A DNA stretch of 64,000 nt from Acetomicrobium thermoterrenum DSM 13490 (lineage in GTDB: Bacteria; Synergistota; Synergistia; Synergistales; Acetomicrobiaceae): NCBI RefSeq assembly GCF_900107215.1, contig NZ_FNPD01000005.1, positions 1-64,000 on the forward strand, read 5' to 3'. Shown one piece after another: positions 42,439 through 51,025 of this stretch; position 1 is the stretch's first letter; the number at the start of each line of letters is the position of its first letter. Position numbers and translations under genes: made by a program. The notes beneath the pieces were generated by a model. It made no database searches. It was given only the letters and a program-made list of their open reading frames with translations, and was not told the origin of the DNA.

Positions 42439-42579
42439 CTAGGATTTGGCGCTAAGGAAGGCTTCGACTGCGGCATCAAGTTTAGATTCGTCGGTGACGG
42501 AGCAGATCATCTTTTCGCCAGAAAATGGCAAGCCGAATTTGCGGCGCAACAATCTTATAAGCACATCTTGCTTGCCCTT
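42439..42579 (-). pseudogene. Rpn-family nuclease relic (C-terminal tail)
   Basis: The minus strand reads KGKQDVLIRLLRRKFGLPFS, CSVTDESKLDAAVEAFLSAK and a stop. It matches the C-terminal tail of the intact Rpn protein at 58073-59083 (KGKQDLLIKLLRRKFSLSSS). The nuclease domain is missing. Confidence 0.75.
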
Positions 42580-42609
42580 TATTCGTCATTCAAGATCCGT
42601 CCCCTCGAA

Positions 42610-43026
42610 CTAAAAATGCCAATATTGTAAAAGAGTGGAATAAAATTCTTCAATGTCCTTTAAGTTATTTACGAGTATGGATTTTAAGATATTTAAGTCG
42701 AGCGCTTGGTAATTATGAACCGCTATATTTCGAAACCCTGTCATTTTGAGCATTTTTGAGGCAAGCTCTGCGCCTATTACTCCCCTTTCCTTTAAGATGA
42801 CGAAGTTATCTCTGACGCTTTCGGGAAGGCCTAAATGTTCTGATGCCACAGCGTAGGCCGCCAGGTCTATGCAGGCTTGAATTGCGCGCTGCAGGTTAAG
42901 GACGAATATATCCTGCTTGTCAATATCTTCAAGGCTTTCGGGATCAAGACCCGTAACGTCACGGATTCTGTCAAGACACCTTTGTATAGTAGCAACCTTC
43001 GCCAAAACTATGTCCTTATCAGGCAT
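42610..43026 (-). CDS. hepT: HepT-like ribonuclease toxin (HEPN domain, DUF86)
   Basis: 138 residues, all-helical HEPN protein. The RNase motif is RNIAVHNY (RxxxxHY-type, about residues 97-104), and the DIFVLNLQRAIQACIDLAAY helix is typical of DUF86. HepT toxins cleave RNA and are silenced by the partner nucleotidyltransferase, which adds AMP to the Tyr of the motif. It overlaps the upstream mntA gene by eight bases. A copy of only its last 11 codons occurs at 49854-49891. Confidence 0.88.
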   Translation of the reverse strand: MPDKDIVLAKVATIQRCLDRIRDVTGLDPESLEDIDKQDIFVLNLQRAIQACIDLAAYAVASEHLGLPESVRDNFVILKERGVIGAELASKMLKMTGFRNIAVHNYQALDLNILKSILVNNLKDIEEFYSTLLQYWHF

Positions 43027-43423
43027 AAAGCCGCCTCCTTAGGATGTTTTCTTCAATTTCCCTGCGGCAATATTTTAAGTCGTCATACTCATTTACCGTA
43101 GAAACAAAAAACTGCTCGTAAGCTCCTTTTTCAGCATGCAATAAGATGCCCGTTTTTAACGCCTGCATCTTCATCACCGGACCGACGCTATCGAGGACTA
43201 CAAGGTCTACGTCTACTCCAACTAACTCAGTGAGCTGTTCTTTCAAGTCTAAGACTTGCTTGACATTAAAGCGCCTTCCGAAAAGCACGGCAATATCCAC
43301 GTCGCTATCTGGCCTAGCTGTCCCCATGGCGTAAGAGCCAATCAGAAAGGCCAGTTTTATGTCTTGCATGGCAAAAAAGTCGCGTAGTTTCGCTTCCATT
43401 TCCTTTTTGTTTTCTTTTTTCAT
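43019..43423 (-). CDS. mntA: MntA-like nucleotidyltransferase antitoxin
   Basis: From ATG 43423 (AAGGCGG upstream) 134 residues. The minimal nucleotidyltransferase motif GSYAMGTARPDSDVDIAVLF (GSx10DxD) and a third Asp in VDLVVLD form the catalytic centre. MntA antitoxins AMPylate the HepT partner (type VII system). An in-frame upstream start at 43459 lacks a ribosome-binding site. The upstream flank, but not this coding sequence, is duplicated at 49896-50238. Confidence 0.87.
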   Translation of the reverse strand: MKKENKKEMEAKLRDFFAMQDIKLAFLIGSYAMGTARPDSDVDIAVLFGRRFNVKQVLDLKEQLTELVGVDVDLVVLDSVGPVMKMQALKTGILLHAEKGAYEQFFVSTVNEYDDLKYCRREIEENILRRRLYA

Positions 43424-43754
43424 AATAACCGCCTTCCTTTTCCGACACGAAAAGGACATTGTAAATTAAAGTCTTGCTCGTGTTTGCAACAACATTATAA
43501 CAGCTCAAGCAGCTTTAAAACCTCATAAATGCCTTGGGGGCTAGCTTAAAACGATTGTTAGAAGCTGCTCATATATCTAAAAACGAGCCTATCCCCCTCC
43601 GGCCTGTTTTCCGCATCGTCTTCGAAGTAGTAATTCACGATGTAGGTGCTCGACCTGCCTCCATACATGATACCTGGGCCAATGCCGAAGACTTTCTCAC
43701 GCGAATCTGGTACGCCTACTCCATCAATTCAAGATTAAAGATCCGACCCCAGAA
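43422..43754. repeat. Large direct repeat, copy A
   Basis: This 333-bp stretch is nearly identical to 49896-50238. It starts at the mntA start codon and ends with an interspersed repeat copy. On the minus strand it also carries the last 55 codons or so of an unknown protein (VFGIGPGIMYGGRSSTYIVN, YYFEDD, then FRYMSSF and a stop at 43560) cut by the repeat. Confidence 0.85.
43726..43752 (-). repeat. Interspersed repeat copy 3
   Basis: Reverse orientation of GGGGTCGGATCTTTAATCTT, ending direct repeat A and truncating the unknown protein relic that occupies it. Confidence 0.85.
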
Positions 43755-43932
43755 CCCGCTTTCCTTCTACCACGCTTCTGGATAACGTAAAGACGAATGA
43801 TTTCATTCTGTGTCATGCAGTATCTCATCCCCTTATTGTAACCAGTCTCTTTTTACCAGGGGGGTGAACGATTCACTGGTTAGTTATAGGGATGAAATTA
43901 TCATTTGTTGACAATACACTCCCCCACTATGT

Positions 43933-43961
43933 TTGACATCCCTGTGTCGGAGGAGTATACT
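43933..43961 (+). promoter_or_regulatory. Consensus promoter of the IclR-TRAP-M20 operon
   Basis: TTGACA (43933-43938) and TATACT (43956-43961) with a 17-base spacer, a near-perfect vegetative promoter. It lies 20 bases before the palindromic operator. Confidence 0.75.
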
Positions 43962-43981
43962 AAAGTGGTACTCTTTTAGGA

Positions 43982-44010
43982 AATTATGTTTCCATATAGG
44001 AAACATAATT
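43982..44010. promoter_or_regulatory. Perfect 12-bp palindrome, IclR operator
   Basis: AATTATGTTTCC and GGAAACATAATT flank ATATA. It covers the expected transcription start region between promoter and regulator gene, so autoregulation by the IclR protein is likely. Confidence 0.75.
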
Positions 44011-44027
44011 GCAAGGGGGCGACAGAA

Positions 44028-44780
44028 TTGAAAAGCGCCGAAAAAGCTTTATCACTTCTAAAACGCCTTGGAGACCCACCTTACGAGCTCGGCCTAAAGG
44101 AACTCGCAGAAGAGGTAGGCATAGGGAAAAGCGGCACATATAAGCTGCTGGAATCACTGCGACGTCAGGGCTTCGTAATTCAGGACGCATCAAGGAAAAC
44201 CTACCACCTTGGCCCCCTAGTGCTGAGACTCGGTAACGTATACAGCCAGTACAAGGGAATAGGCGATATTGCCCTTCCGGTTATGGAATCCATTATGGAA
44301 AGAACAGACCAATCGATTACCCTGTCCATTTGGGAAGGCGAACGGGCATTCGCCGCATACAAGCGGACCCGCCCTGGCAAGGTCTACGATGCCATCGACT
44401 TTATAGGTAAAAGCCTGCCGATAAATGCGGGTGCTTCGGCTATGGCGCTCGCCGCCTTCCAGGATCCAGATCGAATAAGACTGATTCTCGAAAAGGTCGC
44501 CCTTGAAAAAAGAACCCCTTACACCATAACCGACAAAGAAAGGCTACTCGAAGAGTACGAGAAGATCCGTAATCGCGGGTACTCCATCGAGGATGAGGTC
44601 TTCAACCTTGGAGACTTTTCAGTGGGCGTACCTATCTTCGACAGGAACAATGCCGTATGGGCGAGCATGGCGCTGACTGCACCCAAGGCCGAAGCCAGTC
44701 CTTCGAACATCGAGATGTGGATTCAAATACTCAAAAACGGAGCCGAGGAAATTTCAGACAAGCTGAAGTTCCGCCACTAG
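44028..44780 (+). CDS. IclR-family transcriptional regulator
   Basis: Read from TTG 44028, about eight bases after AAGGGGGCG, 250 residues. The in-frame ATG at 43986 lies inside the operator palindrome and has no ribosome-binding site. N-terminal helix-turn-helix (LKELAEEVGIGKSGTYKLLE), then the IclR ligand-binding domain (SLPINAGASAMALAAF, YSIEDEVFNLGDFSVGVPIF). It heads a plus-strand operon with TRAP genes and an M20 hydrolase, so it probably senses the imported compound or its product. Confidence 0.87.
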   Translation: MKSAEKALSLLKRLGDPPYELGLKELAEEVGIGKSGTYKLLESLRRQGFVIQDASRKTYHLGPLVLRLGNVYSQYKGIGDIALPVMESIMERTDQSITLSIWEGERAFAAYKRTRPGKVYDAIDFIGKSLPINAGASAMALAAFQDPDRIRLILEKVALEKRTPYTITDKERLLEEYEKIRNRGYSIEDEVFNLGDFSVGVPIFDRNNAVWASMALTAPKAEASPSNIEMWIQILKNGAEEISDKLKFRH

Positions 44781-44895
44781 ACTGGCCCATTACGGCAGGT
44801 ACCATAGCCTGAAAATAAAGAGGGGGGATTTTTACGGGGAACTCATAATTGAACCATAATTTCTCAAAATAATAAAGAAAAGGAGATGATTGATC

Positions 44896-45912
44896 ATGAA
44901 ACGGAAATATGTGTTGCTAGCAATTCTGGCCCTCTTCATCTTCAGCATCACAGCCATCGCGGGAACGGCAACGTCTAGCTACGCCGCCGACATTGTCAAA
45001 CTGAAGGTAGCGGGAATTTCCGCCCCCGAATACCGCGGAACAAAATCACTTTACGCTATCAAGGAAGAGATCGAGAAAAAAACCGACGGTCGCATCGTAC
45101 TCGACATCTTCCCGGCAAACCAGCTCGGCGACTATACCCAGGTCTTCGAGGAAATCCGGCGGGGAACCATTGAAATGGGACTCATTTTCCTGCCCAGCCA
45201 GTTTGACGTCATGCTGGAAATAGGTTCGCTCCCCTACCTGGCCCAGACGGGCGAAGGCATGCAAAAACAGCTCTCTCCAGGTTCATACATTTACGATATC
45301 ATTGATAATTCTCTCGACAGGCTAGGCGTTAAACTTTTACGTATCTACGGCGATGGATTCATCGGTGTCGGAACCGCCAAAAAACCTGCCAACCCCACCA
45401 AACCCGGGGTCGACAAGGACACGCTGATCAGAATCGCTCCGGTTGCCGTGTACAGAGAAACAGCCACCGACCTTGGCTACCGAACCACCACGATACCTTA
45501 TGCCGACACGTACAGCGCCATCCAGACCGGAGTATGTGACGGCTGGATCGGCGGTTCCTCCCAGATCAACTACCTGAGCTTCCGCGACGTTATCAAATAT
45601 TACATCCCCTATAACTGCCTCTTCGACCAGACGGCCTACATTATCAACCAGAAACTCTGGGATTCCTTCAGCGAGGAAGAAAAGCAGATCATCCAGGAAG
45701 CGGTTAACAAGCAAGCCGACAAGAGTTTTGCCGACAGCGAGGCCGAAGACCTGGAGTACCAGGCAAAACTCCAGGAAGCAGGCGTCGAGATCATCAAGAT
45801 CAGCGATCAGGAGCGTCAGGAATTGGCCGAATACATCCAAAAAAACACCTGGCCTAAGCTTGCCGAAATCTATGGCGAGGAAACCATCGAAAAAATCAGG
45901 GAATCAATGTAA
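44896..45912 (+). CDS. dctP: TRAP transporter solute receptor (DctP)
   Basis: From ATG 44896 (AAGGAG ten bases upstream) 338 residues. A signal peptide ends near SSYAADIVK. The receptor domain shows FPANQLGDYTQVFEEIRRGT, IRIAPVAVYRETATDLGYRT and YSAIQTGVCDGWIGGSSQIN. The usual receptor Arg is probably the one in LIRIAP or YRET, consistent with a carboxylate ligand. Its genes are more GC-rich than the 16985-19922 TRAP set and the two receptors are only distantly alike. Confidence 0.9.
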   Translation: MKRKYVLLAILALFIFSITAIAGTATSSYAADIVKLKVAGISAPEYRGTKSLYAIKEEIEKKTDGRIVLDIFPANQLGDYTQVFEEIRRGTIEMGLIFLPSQFDVMLEIGSLPYLAQTGEGMQKQLSPGSYIYDIIDNSLDRLGVKLLRIYGDGFIGVGTAKKPANPTKPGVDKDTLIRIAPVAVYRETATDLGYRTTTIPYADTYSAIQTGVCDGWIGGSSQINYLSFRDVIKYYIPYNCLFDQTAYIINQKLWDSFSEEEKQIIQEAVNKQADKSFADSEAEDLEYQAKLQEAGVEIIKISDQERQELAEYIQKNTWPKLAEIYGEETIEKIRESM

Positions 45913-45972
45913 AGAAATACTTGCAAAGGGGCAGGATCATCCCCGCCCCTTTGCTTTTAGGGAGGGATATCG

Positions 45973-46533
45973 TTGAACATTATTGCGACTTTCAAGAACT
46001 CCGCCGTATGGAAATTTCTCGTCAAGATCCAGGAATGGATTCTGACTTTGGCAAGCATCTTCGTCGTTCTGATAATGTGCGTCGAGGTCTTTCTCCGATA
46101 CGTTGTAAAATCCGATCTCTTTGGTCTCGAGGAAATCGTTGTTATAGCGGCGTTCTGGCTTTATTTTATGGGAAGCTCCTATGGCGTTTACGAAAAAAGC
46201 CATGTCAAGGCCGACATAATACCCCAGATGCTCAAACCCGGACAGAGGGCTTTCTTGAGCGTCTTGATACATTTCACCATGGCCGCCTTGTGCATACTCT
46301 ACTCCGCCTGGGCCGTGGAAATGGTTCATTACAGCATTGTATGGATGCCAAGGACGACGGGACTGCGTATTCCCATTTTCATTTCCCAAACATCAATTCT
46401 TGCAGGTTACGTACTTATGTCCCTTTACTCCATTGTGTACTTTTTCGAAGAGCTTTTTCATTTACTCGATACGGGTGATGGCAAGAACTCTCAGGAATCA
46501 GCGGGGGTGAAAACCAATGAATCCGGCAGGTAA
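45973..46533 (+). CDS. dctQ: TRAP transporter small membrane subunit (DctQ)
   Basis: 186 residues from TTG 45973, preceded by GGGAGG. Four membrane segments and the DctQ region FLRYVVKSDLFGLEEIVVIA followed by AFWLYFMGSSYGVYEKSHVK are present. It lies 60 bases after the receptor gene and 45 before dctM. Confidence 0.9.
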   Translation: MNIIATFKNSAVWKFLVKIQEWILTLASIFVVLIMCVEVFLRYVVKSDLFGLEEIVVIAAFWLYFMGSSYGVYEKSHVKADIIPQMLKPGQRAFLSVLIHFTMAALCILYSAWAVEMVHYSIVWMPRTTGLRIPIFISQTSILAGYVLMSLYSIVYFFEELFHLLDTGDGKNSQESAGVKTNESGR

Positions 46534-46578
46534 GAAGATCGACTTTTTCCCACTCATTCCGGCCAGGAGGGAAAATAA

Positions 46579-47883
46579 ATGGCTATAACCATAGCTCTTA
46601 TTCTGATCATCGTCACGCTCCTTCTCGGGCTGCCGGTCCCTTTCTGCTTCATGCTATCCACCACTTTCATGGTTGTCGCTCATGGGTACGATCCGTCATT
46701 TTTACTCCCCTACGGCTTCAGTCAGATGAGCTCAATCGTCCTTTTGGCCATCCCGCTTTTTATCATGGTAGGAGGAATGATGGACAAAGGGGGCATAGGC
46801 ACGTCCCTGGTGAATTTCGTTGACGTCATCATAGGTAGGGTCAAGGGAGGTCTGGGCGTCGTCGCGGTGGTCTCCTGCGCCGTTTTCGGATCCATATCCG
46901 GCAGTTGCGCCGCTACCCTTTCCTGCATCGGCTCGATCATGTTTCCCAGACTCCGGGAAAACGGTTACCCCATGGGGCACAGCGCCGCCCTTGTTTCGTG
47001 CGCCGCTCCTCTGGGACTACTCATACCCCCAAGCTCCCAAATGATCCTTTACGCCTGGGTAGGTCAGCAATCTGTACTGGCCTGTTTCCTTGCCACCGTC
47101 GGGCCGGGAATTGTCCTGACAGTCCTTTTGAGCGCGCTTAATCTCATAATGCTTCGAAACGACACAAACATCCATGTTGTTCCCCCCATGACTTTAAAAG
47201 AAAAATTCAGCCTTTTGGGAAAACGAGGTAAGAAGGCGGCACCGGCTCTTTTTATGCCGGTCATCGTCCTTGGCGGCATCTACGGTGGCATCATGACTCC
47301 GACCGAGTCCGCCGCCGTAGCGGTTCTGTACTCCATTCCTGTGGGCTTTTTCGTTTATCGTGGGCTTAACAGGAAAAATTTCGTTCAGGTGGTGGTCGAA
47401 ACGGCGACAACCACCGGCGTGGTGATGCTCATGATGTACTGCATCATGATGCTCAGCCGCATCTATGTGCAGGAACGGCTCCCCGACCTCATAATGAATG
47501 TTTTGACTAGCGTTTCCACGAACAAGTACATCATCCTGCTCATGCTTAACATCTTCATGATAATCATAGGTATGATTATGGACGACGTCAGTGCCATGCT
47601 GCTTTGCACTCCGATCCTGCTGCCTGTCGTGACACAATTGGGAGTCAGTCCTATCCACTTTGCAGCTATCATCGGCACCAATCTTGGGCTCGGAAACGTC
47701 ACACCGCCGACGGCGCCCACATTGTACTTCGGAGGTAGAATGGCAAAGACACCGGTGTCGCAGATGATGAAGCCCGCCATGATCTTCATCATCTTCGCGT
47801 GGCTTCCGACGCTTTTGGCGGTCACCTACATTCCGGAACTTGCCCTTTGGCTACCTAGGCTCGTACTCGGGGGCCGATTCTGA
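46579..47883 (+). CDS. dctM: TRAP transporter large membrane subunit (DctM)
   Basis: 434 residues. Membrane protein of the DctM family with GGMMDKGGIGTSLVNFVDVI, FGSISGSCAATLSCIGSIMF, PLGLLIPPSSQMILYAWVG, MTPTESAAVAVLYSIPVGFF and GNVTPPTAPTLYFGG. ATG 46579 follows GGAGGG. It completes the transporter of the island and is followed after about 125 bases by the M20 hydrolase. Confidence 0.92.
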   Translation: MAITIALILIIVTLLLGLPVPFCFMLSTTFMVVAHGYDPSFLLPYGFSQMSSIVLLAIPLFIMVGGMMDKGGIGTSLVNFVDVIIGRVKGGLGVVAVVSCAVFGSISGSCAATLSCIGSIMFPRLRENGYPMGHSAALVSCAAPLGLLIPPSSQMILYAWVGQQSVLACFLATVGPGIVLTVLLSALNLIMLRNDTNIHVVPPMTLKEKFSLLGKRGKKAAPALFMPVIVLGGIYGGIMTPTESAAVAVLYSIPVGFFVYRGLNRKNFVQVVVETATTTGVVMLMMYCIMMLSRIYVQERLPDLIMNVLTSVSTNKYIILLMLNIFMIIIGMIMDDVSAMLLCTPILLPVVTQLGVSPIHFAAIIGTNLGLGNVTPPTAPTLYFGGRMAKTPVSQMMKPAMIFIIFAWLPTLLAVTYIPELALWLPRLVLGGRF

Positions 47884-48007
47884 AAGCCTGGTTACAAGGC
47901 TCTATGATGGTGTACAATGCCGGTGGGGTCTTTCCGGCATCGCCGGGATGACTCCGCTTTCGCACAAGCAGACTAAAAGCCGTAGAAGCCAAAAAGGAGT
48001 GATACCC

Positions 48008-49690
48008 TTGATAAGCACCCAAAAAGACCATCTTTACAGACTCATACTGGACCTTGTCGGCATTCCCAGCATCTCTCCGTCCCGGGAGGGAGAAAACAGG
48101 ATAGCCAGATTTATTTTCGATTCTCTTCGCGAAATCCCCTATTTCAGGGCAAACCCCTCCGACGTCCGGCTTATACCGATGGAAGGCGACCGTTACAAAA
48201 GGCATATCGTCTTCGCCCTCGTCAGGTCTAAAAAAGAAACTCCCGACACTGTCCTGCTCACTGGTCACATGGATGTGGTCGACACCAACGTCTGTGGTAT
48301 TCTGAAGGAAACGGCCTTCGACGCCGAGGAATACACCCGCAAGATAGCCTCGCTTGAACTTTCCCCCGAAGCAAAAAAGGACCTGGCCTCCGGTGAATGG
48401 CTCTTCGGGCGCGGCGTGGCCGACATGAAAACAGGCGTTGCGACGGGACTTTCCATCCTCGCCGAAGCAGCCAGGGGAGAATTTGACCCGGGCGCCAACC
48501 TAGCCGTCCTCTATGTAGGCGACGAAGAAAACAACTCGGGCGGCATGCTGGCAGCCGTTCCCGTTCTGGTTTCATTGCAGGAAGAAGAGGGCCTGCGGTT
48601 TCTTTCCTGCATTAACACGGAACCGACTTTCGCTGGCGGGTCAAAGGCGGGTCCCTCTGTTTATCTCGGAAGCATAGGCAAGATAAATCCCTTCTTCTAT
48701 TTCGCCGGCAAGGAGACCCACGTTGGGGAATACTACGAGGGCCTTTGCGCGGCGCCCATCGTCTCCCACCTGGACATCATGCTCGACGGAAACCCAGAAT
48801 ACGCCGACACCCTCGATGGACGAGCATACCCACCCTATGGCTGCATGCGTCAGCATGACCTGCGCAAGGAATACTCGGCAACGATAATGACCAAGGCGGC
48901 AGCCTTTTACAGCTACCTCACCGCCCAAAAGATGCCCGGCGACATCCTGGCAGAACTGAAACACCTGGCCATGGAGGCTCAGAAACGAGCCATCGAACAA
49001 TATGAGAGATTCGCAGAGGGTTACGAGGAAAGAAATGGCTCCGGCGCGGTGTTGTCATCCTGGAGTCCAAAGGTCCTTACCTTCGGGGAATTGCGCAAAC
49101 GTGCCGAAACACTTCTGGGTGACAAGCTTCACGACGTCCTGGAAGAAGCCGAGGCATCCTGCACCCCGGGTGCCGATGAAAGAGAACTTGCTTTCGCTAC
49201 GGTGGAACATCTTGCAGAGGCTTGTGCGCTAAAGCCGCCTTACGGGATCGTTGGGTTTCTGCCGCCCTGGTATCCGCACCGCACAAACCGTGGTAAAAGT
49301 TGCGGTGAAATGGCGATGCGACACGTGGCCGAAAAGCTCCGAGAGAAAGCGAAAACCGCTTACGGTGTCGAACTTGAGATCCGATCCCTATTCGAAGGCG
49401 TCTCTGACCTCAGTTACTGCGGCTTCGAAGGGGGAGCCGAAGAAATACGGACCGTCGGTGAAAACCTGCCGGGATGGGGAAAACTTTACCGTTTTCCCGA
49501 AGAGGAGCTGCTTGAACTGGATATACCCATACTCAACCTTGGTCCCTTCGGGAAAGACTCGCACAAGAACACGGAACGGATCCACCTTCCCTACTCGCTG
49601 GAGGTCTACCCGCGTCTTTTGAAAGAAGCCATCAGGCTTGTGGCCGGAGAGGGTGAGAGCTTGCATGGCGGAGAAGATAACGCTCGCTGA
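48008..49690 (+). CDS. M20-family metallohydrolase (RocB-like)
   Basis: From TTG 48008, eight bases after AAGGAG, 560 residues; the open frame extends upstream but is not protein-like there. Zinc-binding and catalytic motifs of M20 enzymes are present: LLTGHMDVVDT, GRGVADMKTGVATGLSI, YVGDEENNSGGMLA with the catalytic Glu, and INTEPTF. Length and the long insert match RocB-type proteins rather than short M20 aminoacylases. It probably hydrolyses an amide or peptide bond in the compound brought in by the adjacent TRAP transporter. Confidence 0.85.
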   Translation: MISTQKDHLYRLILDLVGIPSISPSREGENRIARFIFDSLREIPYFRANPSDVRLIPMEGDRYKRHIVFALVRSKKETPDTVLLTGHMDVVDTNVCGILKETAFDAEEYTRKIASLELSPEAKKDLASGEWLFGRGVADMKTGVATGLSILAEAARGEFDPGANLAVLYVGDEENNSGGMLAAVPVLVSLQEEEGLRFLSCINTEPTFAGGSKAGPSVYLGSIGKINPFFYFAGKETHVGEYYEGLCAAPIVSHLDIMLDGNPEYADTLDGRAYPPYGCMRQHDLRKEYSATIMTKAAAFYSYLTAQKMPGDILAELKHLAMEAQKRAIEQYERFAEGYEERNGSGAVLSSWSPKVLTFGELRKRAETLLGDKLHDVLEEAEASCTPGADERELAFATVEHLAEACALKPPYGIVGFLPPWYPHRTNRGKSCGEMAMRHVAEKLREKAKTAYGVELEIRSLFEGVSDLSYCGFEGGAEEIRTVGENLPGWGKLYRFPEEELLELDIPILNLGPFGKDSHKNTERIHLPYSLEVYPRLLKEAIRLVAGEGESLHGGEDNAR

Positions 49691-49701
49691 AATAAGCTTA
49701 A

Positions 49702-49899
49702 ATAATTGGAAAGATCCTTAAATGGCGGCCTACCAGGCGTTTTTTGAGAGAATGGGCACTGATTCACAACGGAGCTTTCATTGTTGTGGCGGGGATCATT
49801 TATTTTCTGGTCCCGAATAACCTTGCCACAGGAGAGGTAAGCGGCCTGGCCAGTGCCAATATTGTAAAAGAGTGGAATAAAATTCTTCAATATTTATAA
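49702..49899 (+). pseudogene. yitT-like membrane protein, truncated after about 50 codons
   Basis: The plus strand reads REWALIHNGAFIVVAGIIYF, then LVPNNLATGEVSGLAS, which matches the first membrane helix and the NxxaxGGVSGLA motif of YitT (DUF161) proteins. At 49854 the frame runs into the HepT-derived direct repeat and ends within 16 codons. No good start codon is seen. The insertion or recombination point of repeat copy B therefore lies inside this gene. Confidence 0.6.
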
Positions 49900-50238
49900 T
49901 AACCGCCTTCCTTTTCCGACACGAAAAGGACATTATAAATTAAAGTCTTGCTCGTGTTTGTAACAACATTATAACAGTTCAAGTAGCTTTAAAACCTCGT
50001 AAATGCCTTGGGGGTTAGCTTAAATAATGCCAAAAACGATTGTTAAAAGCTGCTCATATATCTAAAAACGAGCCTATCCCCCTCCAGCCCGTTTTCCGCA
50101 TCGTCTTCGAAGTAGTAATTCACGATGTAGGTGCTCGACCTGTCTCCATACATGATACCGGGGCCAATGCCAAAGACTTTCTCACGCGAATCTGGTACGC
50201 CTACTCCATCAATTCAAGATTAAAGATCCGACCCCAGA
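49854..50238. repeat. Large direct repeat, copy B (internally deleted)
   Basis: 49854-49891 equals 42617-42654 (the end of hepT) and 49896-50238 equals 43422-43754, so the 767 bases holding most of hepT and all of mntA are missing. Otherwise the copies differ only by scattered substitutions and a short insertion near 50025. Copies A and B are in the same orientation and flank the IclR-TRAP-M20 island. Confidence 0.85.
50211..50236 (-). repeat. Interspersed repeat copy 4
   Basis: Reverse-orientation copy closing direct repeat B, in the same relation as copy 3 to direct repeat A. Confidence 0.85.
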
Positions 50239-50367
50239 AACCGCGGGTTACATATTATTGCCTATCTTAGGGCTTCGTAAAATACCGAGGCGCAATTTAA
50301 CAACCGAGAATAAAATGAAATCATGTTAGAGATAGAGATCCAAGACAAAGTACAGGAGGCGATAGAT

Positions 50368-50793
50368 ATGAAACGTTCAACAATAGCTGTTCTGGCATTG
50401 GTAGCTCTTATTGCCGTGGCGGGCTCCGCTTTGGCACATGGCAGTTATGGATTTGGACCGCACCATATGTGGGGCGGAGGTTACGGCCGCGGAGGCATGA
50501 TGGGAGGCTGGGGGTCAGGCGCGATGATGTGGGGATACGGCCCACAGAGGAGCGATTTTGACTCGAGGTCGCGATTGAACAACACTCCCTATGGCACAGA
50601 AATTCCACCCAAGATTGCCGAAAATATGCGCCAGCTCGAAAGAATTCATTTAGAGCTTCGGTCTCTGGCGTATGAAGGCCGCATAGACAGGGCTAAGGCA
50701 TCTCAACTGCACGAAAGGATGCTTTCTCTTCAAAATGAAATAGCGCGATGGCAGTTCGAACAGTGGCTCAATTTCTCCGAAAATCGACAATAA
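50368..50793 (+). CDS. Small exported Gly/Met/His/Trp-rich protein with C-terminal helices
   Basis: From ATG 50368 (AGGAGG eight bases upstream) 141 residues. A signal peptide ends near GSALAHG, followed by a low-complexity stretch (FGPHHMWGGGYGRGGMMGGW) rich in potential metal ligands. The C-terminal 60 residues are helical (QLERIHLELRSLAYEGRIDR, ERMLSLQNEIARW). The layout resembles periplasmic metal-binding proteins of the Spy/CpxP/ZraP type, but no family motif is certain. Monocistronic with a strong hairpin downstream. Confidence 0.7.
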   Translation: MKRSTIAVLALVALIAVAGSALAHGSYGFGPHHMWGGGYGRGGMMGGWGSGAMMWGYGPQRSDFDSRSRLNNTPYGTEIPPKIAENMRQLERIHLELRSLAYEGRIDRAKASQLHERMLSLQNEIARWQFEQWLNFSENRQ

Positions 50794-50826
50794 TAGGTGA
50801 AATAGCCTAATATCCATAGATAAGAA

Positions 50827-50872
50827 ACCACACACTGCGAGGGGGCAAATGTTCCCCCTCGCAGTGTGTGGT
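50827..50872. terminator. Perfect 19-bp hairpin after the Gly/Met-rich protein gene
   Basis: ACCACACACTGCGAGGGGG (50827-50845) and its exact complement (50854-50872) around an 8-base loop. No T run follows, so it may act as a stabiliser or atypical terminator. Confidence 0.6.
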
Positions 50873-50923
50873 ATTGAACGATAATGGCTACTCCGCCCGC
50901 CGATCAGCTCTATAAAAAACTTT

Positions 50924-50950
50924 GGGGTCAAGTCTTTAGTTTTGAATTTT
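50924..50950 (+). repeat. Interspersed repeat copy 5 (variant)
   Basis: GGGGTCAAGTCTTTAGTTTT variant of the core, about 50 bases after the 50827 hairpin. Confidence 0.8.
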
Positions 50951-51025
50951 ATGTTCACAGCATGCCATTTTAACGATATGCTATAATATACTTTACTGCT
51001 ATATTAATATAGGGAATGTGTTTCC

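Noticed and set aside
43986-44027. ATG 43986 as start of the IclR gene
   Set aside because: The codon lies in the operator palindrome close to the transcription start and has no ribosome-binding site; TTG 44028 has one.
45337-45840. Long minus-strand frame opposite dctP
   Set aside because: It is a shadow of the TRAP receptor gene, with no ribosome-binding site and unprotein-like composition.
47194-47658. Minus-strand frame opposite dctM rich in His and Asp
   Set aside because: Composition reflects the reverse complement of membrane-protein codons; the plus-strand dctM is clearly the gene.
47840-48007. N-terminal extension of the M20 hydrolase
   Set aside because: The extension overlaps dctM, is not conserved-looking, and a well-placed AAGGAG precedes TTG 48008.
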